A DNA stretch of 64,000 nucleotides from Pseudomonas sp. MH9.2 (GCF_034353875.1 NZ_CP133784.1:1426001-1490000); one strand, 5' to 3'. Shown: positions 26,317 to 45,200, counted from the first letter of the stretch. Made by a program: numbers and translations. Notes: generated by a model from the sequence alone, not told the origin.

Positions 26317-27321
26317 CTATTGAAACAGAGACTCGCTCGACAGACCGTTCTTTTCAAGAATTTCACGTAAGCGCTTGAGGCCCTCGACCTGAATTTGCCT
26401 GACCCTTTCGCGGGTCAAACCAATTTCCAGACCTACGTCTTCCAAGGTACTGCTTTCGTGCCCTCGCAAGCCGAAACGCCTTATTACCACCTCTCGCTGC
26501 TTATCGGTAAGCTCGGAAAGCCACTGATCGATACTCTGGGAAAGATCATCGTCCTGCAGCAATTCACACGGGTCTGTAGGGCGATCATCGGTCAGCGTAT
26601 CGAGCAAAGTCTTGTCAGAATCTGGACCGAGGGAAACGTCTACGGAGGACACCCGTTCATTGAGCCCAAGCATGCGTTTGACCTCGCCAACCGGCTTTTC
26701 GAGCAGGTTGGCGATTTCTTCAGGAGAGGGTTCGTGATCAAGTTTCTGGGTCAATTCACGAGCAGCACGCAAGTAAACGTTAAGCTCTTTGACCACATGA
26801 ATGGGCAACCTGATCGTACGGGTCTGATTCATGATGGCACGCTCAATGGTCTGGCGAATCCACCATGTCGCGTAAGTTGAGAAGCGGAAACCGCGTTCAG
26901 GATCGAATTTCTCGACCGCCCGGATCAGGCCCAGGTTGCCCTCTTCGATCAGGTCAAGCAATGAGAGTCCACGATTGACGTAGCGTCGGGCAATTTTTAC
27001 CACCAGCCGCAGATTGCTTTCGATCATGCGTTTGCGCCCTGCCGGATCACCGCTCTGCGACAAACGCGCAAAGTGGACTTCTTCTTCCGGCGAAAGCAGA
27101 GGAGAGAAACCAATTTCATTCAGATACAACTGAGTGGCGTCGAGCGCCCGGGTGTAGTCGATGTACTTGTGTTGCTTGAGCGTTGTGGAGTGTTTGGCTT
27201 TGGCGCGGGCAGGAGTTACAGCAGTTTCCTTGCTCGAAACCTTGTCCAGAACGATGCCGGGTTCCATAAGGAGCACCTCATCGTCGATGTCAAACTCCGG
27301 CGCTTCTTTGCTGAGAGCCAT
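26317..27321 (-). CDS. rpoS: Stationary-phase sigma factor RpoS
   Basis: This 334-residue sigma-38 directs RNA polymerase to general-stress and stationary-phase promoters. Region 1.2 is [21 protein letters not shown]. Region 2 has [20 protein letters not shown] and [18 protein letters not shown], region 3 begins [16 protein letters not shown], and region 4.2 is [27 protein letters not shown]. The start gives [18 protein letters not shown], the Pseudomonas form. AAAGGAC precedes the ATG. It follows nlpD after 106 bases; in related bacteria the main rpoS promoter lies inside nlpD. Confidence 0.98.
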   Translation of the reverse strand: MALSKEAPEFDIDDEVLLMEPGIVLDKVSSKETAVTPARAKAKHSTTLKQHKYIDYTRALDATQLYLNEIGFSPLLSPEEEVHFARLSQSGDPAGRKRMIESNLRLVVKIARRYVNRGLSLLDLIEEGNLGLIRAVEKFDPERGFRFSTYATWWIRQTIERAIMNQTRTIRLPIHVVKELNVYLRAARELTQKLDHEPSPEEIANLLEKPVGEVKRMLGLNERVSSVDVSLGPDSDKTLLDTLTDDRPTDPCELLQDDDLSQSIDQWLSELTDKQREVVIRRFGLRGHESSTLEDVGLEIGLTRERVRQIQVEGLKRLREILEKNGLSSESLFQ

Positions 27322-27427
27322 TGTTATAGTCCTTTGGTGAGTTCGACCTCAAGCCCTAGCGGCGCCTAACTTCCATGGCAACGCTTGAGCCTGTCCCCTC
27401 TACGCCAGGAAACAGGCTGGTAACCGA

Positions 27428-28273
27428 TCAACGACGTGGCAGGAATTCCAGAGGATCTACAGGTTTACCTTGACGGCGAATCTCAAAATGCAGTTTCACC
27501 CGGTCAGTCCCCGTTGACCCCATTTCAGCAATTGTCTGTCCGACCTTGACCTGCTGCCCCTCCCGAACCAACAGCCTACGGTTATGTCCGTAAGCACTGA
27601 CGTAGGTGTCGCTGTGTTTGATGATTACTAACTCGCCGTAGCCCCGCAAGCCACTCCCGGCGTACACCACCGAACCATCAGACGCAGCCAAAACAGGCTG
27701 TCCCAAATCCCCAGCGATATCAATTCCTTTATTCAAACTACCGTTTGAAGAAAATTTACCTATCAAAATGCCATTAGATGGCCACGCCCAACCCGCGGGT
27801 GAACGTCCTACAGCCTGTATCGGCGTTGTCGCAGGAGTCCCGGCAGGAGCAGGAACGATTACCGGGACAACCCCGATAGGGCGAGAGATCACTGTCGTTT
27901 TGATCGAACCGGAAGGGGCTACATCGGATGTGGAAGCGACTGACGTCGGCGCGGAACTTGACCGGCCATCAAAGCGAATTGTCTGCCCCGGGTGGATGGT
28001 ATAGGGAGCAGGAATCTGATTGCGTTCGGCCAGCGCTTTCCAGTCCCAACCGTAACGAAATGCAATAGAGAACAGGGTATCGCTACGCCGCACCACGTAC
28101 TGCCCGGTCGTAACCGCCTGCCGTTGGGGCGCCGTCTTGTTACGATCGACAACCCTCACCCCTCCAGAAGGCGTGCTGGAGCAGCCGGCCAGAAATATAC
28201 CGAGGGCAATGCCAATCACCAGGCGCTGAAAGCTTGCTATGGACATACACTGTCGAATGACTGTGAGACTCAC
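27428..28273 (-). CDS. nlpD: NlpD-type lipoprotein with LysM and degenerate M23 domains
   Basis: This ~281-residue outer-membrane lipoprotein activates the cell-division amidase AmiC in related bacteria. A lipobox LAGC follows a hydrophobic signal segment. LysM (YVVRRSDTLFSIAFRYGWDW) binds peptidoglycan, a Ser/Thr/Pro-rich linker follows, and an M23 domain ends the protein. The M23 metal ligands are lost: KGIDIAG replaces HxGxD and VKLHFEIR replaces HxHFE, as in other NlpD/EnvC activators that have no hydrolase activity. GTG 28273 has GGGAG upstream; ATG 28246 is an alternative without a ribosome site. It leads into rpoS. Confidence 0.93.
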   Translation of the reverse strand: MSLTVIRQCMSIASFQRLVIGIALGIFLAGCSSTPSGGVRVVDRNKTAPQRQAVTTGQYVVRRSDTLFSIAFRYGWDWKALAERNQIPAPYTIHPGQTIRFDGRSSSAPTSVASTSDVAPSGSIKTTVISRPIGVVPVIVPAPAGTPATTPIQAVGRSPAGWAWPSNGILIGKFSSNGSLNKGIDIAGDLGQPVLAASDGSVVYAGSGLRGYGELVIIKHSDTYVSAYGHNRRLLVREGQQVKVGQTIAEMGSTGTDRVKLHFEIRRQGKPVDPLEFLPRR

Positions 28274-28459
28274 CCGCCACTCCCTTTACTGGTGACTGAA
28301 TTTAAGTTGCCTATTGTGCCGTAATAACGGCTGGCAGCTAATACTTAACTGGTTACAAAACCGTGCGTTACAGCACTTATTCAAGATACTGCGTTAACCT
28401 GCTCGTCGGCTATAGGACCTTGATGACCGGACAGAATTCATTACGGGCCGTAACAAGCC

Positions 28460-29873
<1,414 letters not shown>

Positions 29874-29886
<13 letters not shown>

Positions 29887-30932
29887 GAGCTGTCCGTCTG
29901 CCCCACCGCCACCAGATCGACGAGTTCACGCACCAATACGGTGGCGAAGCATCCGGCCGGAAGGACGAATTCTAATTGCAGAATGTCAGGCTCGGGATAA
30001 TGCCACGTCAATCCACCAATGGGCAGCCGCAGGATACGACGTTCATGTTCCATGCCTGCTTTGATCAGCCAATCGCGCAACGCGGGTTCGCGATCAGCGA
30101 CGGCTTGTTCAAGCATGCCCGTGACGCCGGTCGCAGGCGAATCACCCTCGCCCCACTGCGGCCCGGTCGGGTGCAGGTCAAGAATAGCCAGACGAGGATC
30201 GCTGCATTCAGCCTCGCCAGCAGGGAAAAAGCTGCGACTATCAGTGAACGCCAGCAGATCGCCCACTTGCGCCCGCTGCCAACTGCCATCCGCCACTCGC
30301 GCCGCCAACACCTGATTGAACAGATAGCTGCGAGCCGTCGACAACAGCCGCGAACGCACATTGCGTTGTTCCGGCAATGCCTGGCGCGATGCGTACTCAC
30401 GGGCTTCGCCCAGATTACCGCCCTGCCAACCGAAGCGCTGGGCACCAAAATAATTGGGGATGCCGTGGCTGGCGATCAATTCGAGGCGCGCCTGCAAGGC
30501 CACGTGATCCGCCTGCAACTGGGTCAGGCGCAAGGTAAAGCCATTGGCCGCGTGAGCGCCGCGATTCAGTTTGCGTTTATGACGGCCAATCTTCAGGATT
30601 TTCAGGGTATCGTCCTGAGCCGCTGACAGATCAGGGTCAGCCTTGCCCGGCAAGTGCAAGCTGAACCACTGTCGCGTCAACGCCTGACGATCCTTCAAGC
30701 CCGCATAACTGACGGTTCGCAACGGCACACCGGCAGCACGCGCCAGGCGGCGGGCCGCTTCTTCGGTGTTCAGGCCTCGCTTCTCGACCCATAGCCACAG
30801 ATGCTCTCCGTCGCCGGACAACGGAATATCCAGGACTTCATCGACCTGGAAATCTTCGGCCGTGGCTTTGAGTACCGCAGTACCCAAGGCGTCACCGTAG
30901 GCGCGCGGGCCAAGCAATTCGAGTTCCGTCAT
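29874..30932 (-). CDS. truD: tRNA pseudouridine(13) synthase TruD
   Basis: This 352-residue enzyme makes pseudouridine 13 in tRNA-Glu. The catalytic Asp is in [16 protein letters not shown] near residue 81. Other family marks are [37 protein letters not shown] and the TRUD-domain insert around [21 protein letters not shown]. It overlaps ispF upstream (ATGA) and surE downstream. Confidence 0.97.
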
Positions 30933-31402
30933 GCCGAGAGCAACAAGGCGACAGCATGAACCGCGATGCCTTCTTCACGGCCAACGAAGCCAAGTTTTTC
31001 AGTGGTGGTAGCTTTTACGTTCACTTGATCCAACTCGACGTGAAGATCCGCGGCAATCAGCGCGCGCATCGATTCGATATGCGGGGCCATTTTCGGTGCC
31101 TGGGCAACAATGGTGGCGTCGATGTTGCCGACTTTCCAGCCTTTGTTATTGACCAATGTGACCACGTGACGCAACAAGGCGCGACTGTCTGCGCCCTTGA
31201 ATTGCGGGTCCGTGTCCGGGAAATGCCTGCCGATATCCCCCAACGCGGCCGCGCCGAGCAAGGCATCGCTGAGTGCATGCAGCAGCACGTCGCCATCGGA
31301 ATGGGCGAGCAGCCCGAAGCCGTGCGCGATCCGCACGCCACCCAAGGTGATGAAATCGCCTTCAGCGAAACGGTGCACATCGTAGCCGTGGCCAATACGC
31401 AT
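30929..31402 (-). CDS. ispF: 2-C-methyl-D-erythritol 2,4-cyclodiphosphate synthase
   Basis: This 157-residue trimeric enzyme is in the MEP isoprenoid pathway. Zinc ligands Asp8, His10 and His42 are visible in GHGYDVHRF and [42 protein letters not shown] is the C-terminal signature. The pathway also has ispD, dxr and uppS in this window, but ispF is not next to ispD here, the LysR and formaldehyde genes intervening. The ATG directly abuts the T tract of a terminator-like hairpin and has no normal ribosome site. The start itself is fixed by the conserved [12 protein letters not shown]. Confidence 0.97.
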   Translation of the reverse strand: MRIGHGYDVHRFAEGDFITLGGVRIAHGFGLLAHSDGDVLLHALSDALLGAAALGDIGRHFPDTDPQFKGADSRALLRHVVTLVNNKGWKVGNIDATIVAQAPKMAPHIESMRALIAADLHVELDQVNVKATTTEKLGFVGREEGIAVHAVALLLSA

Positions 31403-31431
31403 AAAAAAACGCCCCGAAAAAGTCAGGGCGT
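31403..31431 (-). terminator. fghA terminator abutting the ispF start codon
   Basis: On the - strand ACGCCCT, a ~9-base loop and GGGGCGT form a hairpin followed by T7 that runs straight into the ispF ATG. It should end the adhC-fghA message and lies where the ispF ribosome site would be expected. Confidence 0.8.
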
Positions 31432-31454
31432 GATTCTACCTACTTTGTCGAACA

Positions 31455-32300
31455 TTAGCCGCTTAGAGCGACCCCATGATGACGTAAGTGATCTTCGATA
31501 AAGCTCGCGATGAAGAAATAGCTGTGGTCGTAACCGGGCTGCATACGCAAGGTGAGTGGATGCCGAGCAGATTTTGCCGCCTGCACCAGCGCCTCAGGCA
31601 TAAGCTGATTGGCGAGGAAATCATCACGATCACCCTGATCGACGAGGATCGGCAATTTTTCCGAAGCCTCGGCGATCAACACACTCGCATCCCATTCGCG
31701 CCAGCGCGAACGCTCATCCCCAAGGTAACGGGAAAAAGCCTTCTGGCCCCATGGGCAGTCCATCGGATTGCTGATCGGCGAAAAAGCTGACACTGATTGA
31801 TAGCGCCCCGGATTACGCAAAGCGCACACCAATGCCCCGTGTCCACCCATGGAGTGACCACTGATTCCACGCCGGTCCGAGGCCGGAAAATGCGCCTCGA
31901 CCAGTGCCGGCAGCTCGTTCACCACATAGTCATGCATGCGGTAGTTCTTCGCCCATGGTTGCTGGGTGGCGTTCAGATAAAAGCCGGCACCCAGCCCAAA
32001 ATCCCATGCACCATCCAGATCACCCGGTACATCCGGCCCGCGCGGGCTGGTGTCGGGGGCGACGATAATCAAACCCAGCTCGGCCGCGATCCTTTGTGCC
32101 CCTGCCTTATGCATGAAATTTTCATCGGTACAGGTCAATCCAGACAGCCAGTACACCACCGGCAATTTACCGCCCTGCTCCGCTTGCGGTGGCAGGTAAA
32201 CGGCAAACACCATGTCGCAGCCGAGCACATCGGAGTGATGCTTGTAACGCTTGTGCCAGCCACCGAAGCTTTTCTGGCAGGACAGGTTTTCCAGGCTCAT
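31455..32300 (-). CDS. fghA: S-formylglutathione hydrolase
   Basis: This 281-residue esterase-D-type serine hydrolase splits S-formylglutathione to formate and glutathione, the second step of glutathione-dependent formaldehyde removal. The nucleophile motif is [10 protein letters not shown]. The N-terminal signature [20 protein letters not shown] and the sequence [20 protein letters not shown] are typical. The catalytic Asp and His fall in [11 protein letters not shown] and [12 protein letters not shown]. It lies 8 bases after adhC on the same strand, an operon for one pathway. Confidence 0.97.
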   Translation of the reverse strand: MSLENLSCQKSFGGWHKRYKHHSDVLGCDMVFAVYLPPQAEQGGKLPVVYWLSGLTCTDENFMHKAGAQRIAAELGLIIVAPDTSPRGPDVPGDLDGAWDFGLGAGFYLNATQQPWAKNYRMHDYVVNELPALVEAHFPASDRRGISGHSMGGHGALVCALRNPGRYQSVSAFSPISNPMDCPWGQKAFSRYLGDERSRWREWDASVLIAEASEKLPILVDQGDRDDFLANQLMPEALVQAAKSARHPLTLRMQPGYDHSYFFIASFIEDHLRHHGVALSG

Positions 32301-32308
32301 GACAGACC

Positions 32309-34423
<2,115 letters not shown>

Positions 34424-34439
34424 AGCGACTTCGCCGGGC

Positions 34440-35147
34440 TCAACCTTTGAAGTCTCGACGTTGACGCAGCCATTCTAGGTCTTCGGGGCGCGTCACCTTG
34501 ATGTTGTCTGAACGCCCCTCGATCAGCCTGGGAGACTGACCTGCCCATTCGATGGCGGAGGCTTCATCGGTGATACTGACATCCGATACCAGACTGTCAG
34601 CCAAGGCACGGTGCAGTGCGCCGAGGCGGAACATCTGCGGCGTATAGGCCTGCCAGATCAAGCTGCGATCAACAGTTTCCGTGACGCGCCCATTACTGTC
34701 CGCGCGCTTGAGTGTGTCGCGAGCCGGAACGGCCAACAGACCACCGACAGGATCGTCAGCCAATTCGTACAGCAGCGTGTCCAAGTCTCCGCGCGATAGA
34801 TTCGGACGAGCCGCATCGTGAACCAGCACCCAGTCATCGTCATGAGCGCCTTGCGCGTGGAGATGCAACAGCGCATTGAGCACTGAGTCTGCCCGCTCCC
34901 GCCCGCCCGCCACGCGCTGGATCCGCGAGTCAGCAGAGCATGCCAGGGTCGGCCAATAGGGATCATCCACAGCCAGGCTGATCACCAGTCCCTTGAGTTG
35001 GGGGTGATCGAGAAAACAATTAAGGCTGTGTTCGAGAATAGTGAGTCCGCCCAGTTGCAGGTACTGCTTGGGCCGGTCAGCCGCCATGCGAGCGCCAACG
35101 CCCGCGGCAGGAATCACTGCCCAGAAGGCAGGTAGAACAGATGTCAT
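34440..35147 (-). CDS. ispD: 2-C-methyl-D-erythritol 4-phosphate cytidylyltransferase
   Basis: This 235-residue enzyme makes CDP-methylerythritol, the third step of the MEP pathway. The nucleotide-binding loop is VIPAAGVGARMAADRPKQYLQL, with VLVHDAARPNLS and AVPARDTLKRAD following. The ATG overlaps the ftsB stop (ATGA), so translation is coupled as in E. coli. Confidence 0.97.
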   Translation of the reverse strand: MTSVLPAFWAVIPAAGVGARMAADRPKQYLQLGGLTILEHSLNCFLDHPQLKGLVISLAVDDPYWPTLACSADSRIQRVAGGRERADSVLNALLHLHAQGAHDDDWVLVHDAARPNLSRGDLDTLLYELADDPVGGLLAVPARDTLKRADSNGRVTETVDRSLIWQAYTPQMFRLGALHRALADSLVSDVSITDEASAIEWAGQSPRLIEGRSDNIKVTRPEDLEWLRQRRDFKG

Positions 35148-35422
35148 TGGGCCAACTGATAAAGGGTTTCGCCGTCCTTGACCATGCCCAATTCGTGACG
35201 CGCCCGCTCTTCAACGGTCTCCAGGCCTTTTTTCAGCTCAAGCACTTCCGCATCAAGAACCCGGTTGCGTTCCAGTAGCGTATCGTTTTCAGCATGCTGA
35301 TCAGCGATTTGCTGGGTCAGACTGGCCACTTGCGCCAGGCTTCCGTTGCCCACCCAAAGGCGATACTGCAGGCCGGCCAGCAGCAGAAGCAAGATGAGGA
35401 ACAACCAGTTAGGACTGCGCAT
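35144..35422 (-). CDS. ftsB: Cell division protein FtsB
   Basis: This 92-residue bitopic inner-membrane protein forms part of the FtsQLB divisome complex. One membrane helix (NWLFLILLLLLAGLQYRLWV) is near the N-terminus, then a periplasmic coiled coil to about residue 72 (QIADQHAENDTLLERNRVL) and the conserved EERARHELGMVKDGE ending. It precedes ispD with a 4-base overlap and follows eno after 165 bases, the standard order. Confidence 0.95.
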   Translation of the reverse strand: MRSPNWLFLILLLLLAGLQYRLWVGNGSLAQVASLTQQIADQHAENDTLLERNRVLDAEVLELKKGLETVEERARHELGMVKDGETLYQLAQ

Positions 35423-35587
35423 TGAATATTCAGGTACTCAGTGGAAAAGACAGCGATGCCGACACGTTGGAAATCGAGCGAGGGCATTGAGCCCGGCAAA
35501 ACCAGGCTCAATCACTCATGCGCTGGCAGAATCGTCAGCTATGCCGACTTTTCTTACAGCGCCCGTTGTCTTTTTACCATCTCCAGC

Positions 35588-37012
<1,425 letters not shown>

Positions 37013-37030
37013 TTACCGGAGAAACCGGTT

Positions 37031-39602
<2,572 letters not shown>

Positions 39603-39781
39603 AGTGCACTCCTGAAAATTGCTGCGTTGGGACCGGCAGACTGAAAAAGCTCGCCTGTTGCTCGCTACATTTTTGAGAATCGCCCAGCAAAAACTGCCTG
39701 GTAATCGGCAACTTCCGTCGATTCAGAAGAATCCACAGAAGCTGTATCAAGAAGGGAGCGTAGTCTACCGGAAACGGCCTT

Positions 39782-41119
39782 TCAGCTCAAACTTTGGTCG
39801 TTCGTCGGCGCATGCCAGCGCAATCGCCAGTCGCCATGGGCTGTTCCGTCCAATTCTGGCAGGTTGGCAACCGCCAATAACTGCTCACCGCGATACACCA
39901 GCGGCAATCGGCCACGGGCAAACACCGGCAAACCACTCTCGTTGAGCAAGCGCTTGAGGTCTCGATGCCCTCGCCCCGGCAGATGCATGAGCTCACCGCC
40001 TTGGCGATAACGCACCTGCAACTCGCCGCCCAAAACCCCATTGTCAAACTCAAGCCAGCCATTGCCCGGCAAACTCAATGCCTCCCGAGGATCTGCCCAG
40101 ACGATCGAGGCGTCTGGCTGCTGCAACCATGCACCCGACAGCCACCAGATACGCCCCTCGGCGCGGTGTAGCTCACCGTCGGCAAGACGCCAGATCGGTC
40201 GAGCCTCGCGGCCGGCGTCACGCAAACTGTCCCAACCGACCCAATGTTCGCTGTCCGGCAGGCGCGTCAAAGGCGCTAGCCAATGGCGCAATGCGTTGCG
40301 TTGGCGTGCCGGAGAAAGGGCTTTTAGAGGGTCGAGCGCCAACGACGACAAACCCAGCCAAGGGAAGGGTGCATCGGTACCCGCCCGCACCAGGTCCTGA
40401 TCGGCCAATTCGTCGAGCAGCCCTTGCGCCTCCGCCAGATGCGCAGCGGTTCGCGCCATGTTCGCGGCAGCTTGAGGCCAGCGCTCGGTCAGTGAGGGCA
40501 GAATGAGCTGACGCAGGTAATTTCGGGAAAACCTACTGTCTTTATTGCTGGGGTCTTCGACCCAGCTCAATCCCCGTTCGCGGGCATACATCTCCAGCAT
40601 TGCGCGCGAGACGTCGAGCAAAGGCCGCAACAACTGCCCTCTTCCCAGCGCGCGCTGTTCAGACATCGCAGCAAGACCCCGCACACCCGCCCCGCGCAGC
40701 AGACGAAACAGCAGGGTTTCGGCCTGATCATCGCGATGCTGGGCGGTCAACAGCACCTCGCCTGGCGCCAGCGCCTGACTGAACGCCGTATAACGCGCCT
40801 CACGAGCCGCACGCTCGATACTGGCGCCAGGCTCAACCTGCACAGCCATCACCTGCAGCGGCACACCCAAGGCCCGACACACCTGAGCACAATGCTCGGG
40901 CCACACATCTGCCGCAGCCTGAAGGCCGTGATGGATATAAATCGCAGATAAGGGCGGCAATGCTTCGCGGGTAGCGAGATCAGCCAGAAGGTGCAGCAGA
41001 ACGGAGGAGTCCAGACCGCCGGAAAACGCGATGCGCCAAGCCGAAGCATTGCGCCAAGGCTCGAGAGTGCGAAGCAACCTGGAGCGCAGATCGTTATTGC
41101 AGTGCTTGAACGTAGTCAT
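39782..41119 (-). CDS. tilS: tRNA(Ile)-lysidine synthetase
   Basis: This 445-residue enzyme changes C34 of tRNA-Ile(CAU) to lysidine with ATP and lysine. The PP-loop SGGLDSS is at 33-39, followed by LTAQHRDDQAETLLFRLLRGAGVRGLA. KDSRFSRNYLRQLILPSL and the C-terminal domain with LPGRGHRDLKRLLNESGLP are conserved. ATG 41119 gives the normal length; the frame continues upstream. No good ribosome site is visible, and a REP-like element lies just upstream. The 268 bases between tilS and pyrG contain the leader-peptide candidate and probably the pyrG promoter. Confidence 0.96.
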   Translation of the reverse strand: MTTFKHCNNDLRSRLLRTLEPWRNASAWRIAFSGGLDSSVLLHLLADLATREALPPLSAIYIHHGLQAAADVWPEHCAQVCRALGVPLQVMAVQVEPGASIERAAREARYTAFSQALAPGEVLLTAQHRDDQAETLLFRLLRGAGVRGLAAMSEQRALGRGQLLRPLLDVSRAMLEMYARERGLSWVEDPSNKDSRFSRNYLRQLILPSLTERWPQAAANMARTAAHLAEAQGLLDELADQDLVRAGTDAPFPWLGLSSLALDPLKALSPARQRNALRHWLAPLTRLPDSEHWVGWDSLRDAGREARPIWRLADGELHRAEGRIWWLSGAWLQQPDASIVWADPREALSLPGNGWLEFDNGVLGGELQVRYRQGGELMHLPGRGHRDLKRLLNESGLPVFARGRLPLVYRGEQLLAVANLPELDGTAHGDWRLRWHAPTNDQSLS

Positions 41120-41145
41120 GGACGACAGCCGCTGTGCGCCTGATT

Positions 41146-41185
41146 GCGGATAAGCCCGTTCCTGCAAAGGAGCGGGCTTATCCGC
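41146..41185. repeat. REP-like inverted repeat
   Basis: GCGGATAAGCCCG and CGGGCTTATCCGC flank a 14-base centre containing TCCT and AGGA. The arm with AGGAGCGGGCTTATCCGCGAA closely resembles the REP sequences scattered through P. fluorescens and P. putida genomes. It lies between the accA stop and the tilS start and may stabilise or end the accA message. Confidence 0.8.
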
Positions 41186-41200
41186 GAATGCAATCTTGAC

Positions 41201-42148
41201 TCAGAGACCGTAGCTCATCAGGCGCTCATAACGGCGCGCCAGCAACGCTTCGGTATCGAACTTCTTGAGCATCGCCAATTGGCTGCTTAATTCCTGACGG
41301 ATCGAAGCCGCAGCCATCGCCGGGTCGCGATGGGCGCCGCCCAACGGTTCGCCGATGACTTTATCAACGATACCCAAACCTTTGAGACGGTCAGCGGTAA
41401 TGCCCATTGCGTCAGCAGCATCAGGGGCTTTTTCGGCAGTTTTCCACAGAATCGATGCGCAACCTTCCGGCGAAATAACCGCGTAGGTCGAATACTGGAG
41501 CATGTTCAATTGATCGCAAACGCCGATAGCCAGCGCACCGCCAGAACCACCCTCGCCGATAACCGTGGCAATGATCGGAGTTTTCAAGCGAGACATGACG
41601 CGCAGGTTCCAGGCAATCGCTTCGCTCTGGTTACGCTCTTCGGCATCGATACCCGGGTAGGCGCCCGGTGTGTCGATGAAGGTCAGAATCGGCATTTTGA
41701 AGCGCTCGGCCATTTCCATCAGACGACAGGCTTTACGATAGCCTTCAGGACGTGGCATGCCGAAGTTGCGGCGAACTTTCTCGCGCACTTCACGGCCTTT
41801 CTGGTGACCGATCACCATCACTGGCTGGTCTTCCAGACGCGCAATGCCGCCGACGATGGCCGCATCGTCGGAAAAGTGCCGATCACCGTGCAGTTCGTCG
41901 AATTCGGTGAAGATGTGTGAGATGTAGTCCAGGGTATAAGGACGACGCGGGTGACGCGCCATCCGCGCAATCTGCCAGCTGGTCAGGTTGCCAAAAATGT
42001 TTTCGGTGAGCGTGTTGCTCTTTTCCTGCAGACGAGAAATTTCGTCGCCGATATTCAGCGAGTTGTCATTACCGACCAAGCGCAGCTCTTCGATCTTGGC
42101 TTGCAGGTCAGCGATCGGCTGTTCGAAATCAAGAAAATTCGGGTTCAT
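41201..42148 (-). CDS. accA: Acetyl-CoA carboxylase carboxyltransferase alpha subunit
   Basis: This 315-residue subunit transfers the carboxyl group from biotin to acetyl-CoA in the first step of fatty-acid synthesis. Family landmarks are [75 protein letters not shown] and [19 protein letters not shown] 42148 matches the Pseudomonas start; ATG 42154 is possible too. It follows dnaE after 136 bases. Confidence 0.97.
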   Translation of the reverse strand: MNPNFLDFEQPIADLQAKIEELRLVGNDNSLNIGDEISRLQEKSNTLTENIFGNLTSWQIARMARHPRRPYTLDYISHIFTEFDELHGDRHFSDDAAIVGGIARLEDQPVMVIGHQKGREVREKVRRNFGMPRPEGYRKACRLMEMAERFKMPILTFIDTPGAYPGIDAEERNQSEAIAWNLRVMSRLKTPIIATVIGEGGSGGALAIGVCDQLNMLQYSTYAVISPEGCASILWKTAEKAPDAADAMGITADRLKGLGIVDKVIGEPLGGAHRDPAMAAASIRQELSSQLAMLKKFDTEALLARRYERLMSYGL

Positions 42149-42284
42149 AGGCATCCGTCTTGGGTCGACGGCCAAGAGGCCGGCCGGTTGATCCGTTAAC
42201 GCCTTACCTTACGGGAACAGGCGTATTCAGGTCGAGATTAAAAATTATGGTTGAACGCAGGCTGGATTAACAGGCCCCGTGCTA

Positions 42285-45200
42285 TCAACGGTATTGCAGG
42301 AAGACGTTCTCACGCCCGAACTGGTCACGCAGTGCTTGAATCAAGCTGTCCGCCGGATCGATTCGCCACCCCTCGCCAAACTGCAGCAAAGCCTTGGCAT
42401 CCACCCCGGTGTAGTCCACGGTAATAGGACACGCACCGCGATGCCGCTTGCACAAATCGCCCAACCACCGCAGCCGATCGCCCTTGAGCGCATCGGCATG
42501 CACCTTCAAGCGCAGGCTTTCAGCGAGATTGGTTCGCGCATCTTCCAGGCTCATTACCCGTTTAGCACGCAAACGCAGGCCGCCGGAGAAGTCATCATTG
42601 CTGACCTCGCCTTCGACCACCACCATCGCATCGGTCTGCAACAGCGACTGTGCCGAATGAAAAGCCTCGGCAAACAGTGAGGCCTCGATTCGTCCAGAGC
42701 GGTCATCGAGGGTGATAAAGCCCATCTTGTCGCCCTTTTTGTTCTTCATGACGCGCAACGCAATGATCATACCGGCTACCGTCTGCGTGTCTCGCGCCGG
42801 CTTCAGATCGATGATGCGTTGACGAGCAAAACGGCGAATTTCGCCTTCATATTCGTCGATAGGGTGCCCGGTGAGGTACAAACCCAGGGTTTCTTTCTCG
42901 CCACGTAAACGCTCTTTAAGGCTCAGCTCTTTGGCCTTGCGATGGTTCGCGTAGACGTCGGCGTCTTCTTCGACGAACAAGCCGCCAAAAAGATCGGAGT
43001 GACCGCTGTCATGACTGCGAGCGGTCTGCTCTGCGGCCTGAATCGCCTCTTCCAGCGCAGCAAGCAGTACCGAGCGATTGCGGTCGATGTTGGCTTGATA
43101 GGCTTTCGGCTCGATTTCAAAATAGGGGCCAAGCCGATCCAGCGCACCGCTGCGGATCAAGCCATCGAGGGTCCGTTTGTTGATGCGTTTGAGGTCGACA
43201 CGCGCGCAAAAGTCGAACAAATCCTTGAACGGCCCAGCCAAACGCGACTCGGTAATGGCTTCTACCGGTCCTTCGCCGACACCCTTGATGGCGCCGAGGC
43301 CATAAAGAATCCGGCCGTCCTCACTCACAGTGAACTTGTATTCGGAGGTGTTCACGTCCGGTGCATCAAGGCGCAACTTCATGTTGCGCACTTCTTCGAT
43401 CAAGGTCACGACCTTGTCGGTGTTGTGCATGTCCGCCGACAGTACCGCAGCCATGAAAGGTGCCGGGTAGTGAGTTTTCAGCCAGGCGGTCTGATACGAC
43501 ACCAGGCCATAAGCAGCGGAGTGGGATTTGTTAAAACCATAACCGGCGAATTTTTCCACCAGGTCGAAAATGTTACCGGACAAGTCCGGGTCAATATTGT
43601 TGTTGGTACAGCCTTCGATGAAACCGCCACGCTGCTTGGCCATTTCTTCGGGTTTTTTCTTACCCATGGCCCGACGCAGCATGTCCGCACCACCGAGGGT
43701 GTAACCGGCCATGACCTGAGCGATCTGCATCACCTGTTCTTGATACAGGATGATGCCGTAGGTCGGTGCCAATACCGGCTTAAGGCCTTCGTACTGATAA
43801 TCGATGTGCGGATAGGACAGTTCGGCGCGACCGTGCTTCCGGTTGATAAAGTCGTCCACCATGCCCGATTGCAGCGGGCCCGGACGGAACAATGCCACCA
43901 ACGCGATCAAGTCCTCCAGACAGTCGGGCTTGAGCTTTTTGATCAGCTCTTTCATGCCGCGCGACTCAAGCTGGAACACGGCGGTGGTTTCGGCTTTTTG
44001 CAGCAGGCTGTAGGTCGCCTTGTCATCCAGCGGGATAAAGGCGATATCCAGCGGCGCTTCGTCGACCTTGGCGCGCTCACGGTTGATGGTCTTGAGCGCC
44101 CAATCAATGATGGTCAGGGTCCGCAGGCCGAGGAAGTCGAACTTCACCAGCCCCGCCGCCTCGACGTCATCTTTATCGAACTGGGTCACCAGGCCATCGC
44201 CCGCTTCATCGCAGTAGATGGGCGAGAAGTCGGTCAGTTTGGTCGGAGCGATCACCACGCCGCCGGCATGCTTGCCGACGTTACGCACGATACCCTCGAG
44301 CTTGCGGGCCATCTCCCAGATTTCCGCCGCCTCTTCATCAACCTTGAGGAAGTCGCGCAGGATTTCTTCCTGCTCGTAGGCTTTCTCCAACGTCATGCCG
44401 ACTTCGAACGGAATCATTTTCGACAGTCGATCAGCCAGGCCGTAGGACTTGCCTTGAACCCTGGCAACGTCCCGCACCACGGCCTTGGCCGCCATTGAAC
44501 CGAAGGTAATGATCTGGCTGACCGCGTTACGACCATATTTCTCGGCCACGTACTCGATAACGCGGTCGCGGCCGTCCATGCAGAAGTCAACGTCGAAGTC
44601 GGGCATGGAGACCCGTTCCGGATTAAGGAACCGTTCGAACAGCAGGTCGTATTCCAGCGGGTCGAGATCGGTGATCTTCTGCACGTAAGCCACTAGCGAA
44701 CCAGCACCCGACCCACGGCCAGGACCCACCGGCACGCCATTGGCTTTGGCCCACTGGATGAAGTCCATCACGATCAGAAAGTAACCGGGGAAGCCCATCT
44801 GGATGATGATATCCAGCTCGAAATTCAACCGATCGACATAGACCTGACGCTTGGCCTCGTAATCCTCGGTCGTGTCCTTGGGCATCAGGACCGACAGGCG
44901 CTCCTCCAGACCATCGAAAGATACTTTGCGAAAGTATTCATCGATGGTCATGCCGTCAGGAATCGGAAAGTTGGGCAAGAAGTGAGTACCCAGCTTCACA
45001 TCAATGTTGCAGCGTTTGGCGATTTCGACCGTGTTTTCCAGCGCCTCGGGCAGGTCGCTGAACAGTTCGGCCATTTGCGCCGCGCTTTTCAGGTACTGCT
45101 GATCGCTGTAGTTATGCGAGCGACGCGGATCATCCAGCGCCCGGCCTTCACCGATGCAAACCCGCGTTTCGTGGGCCTCGAAATCTTCCTGCTTGATAAA

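Noticed and set aside
42942..44498. 518-codon open frame on the + strand
   Set aside because: It lies wholly antisense to the well-conserved dnaE gene. It reflects high-GC codon bias, not a protein family.
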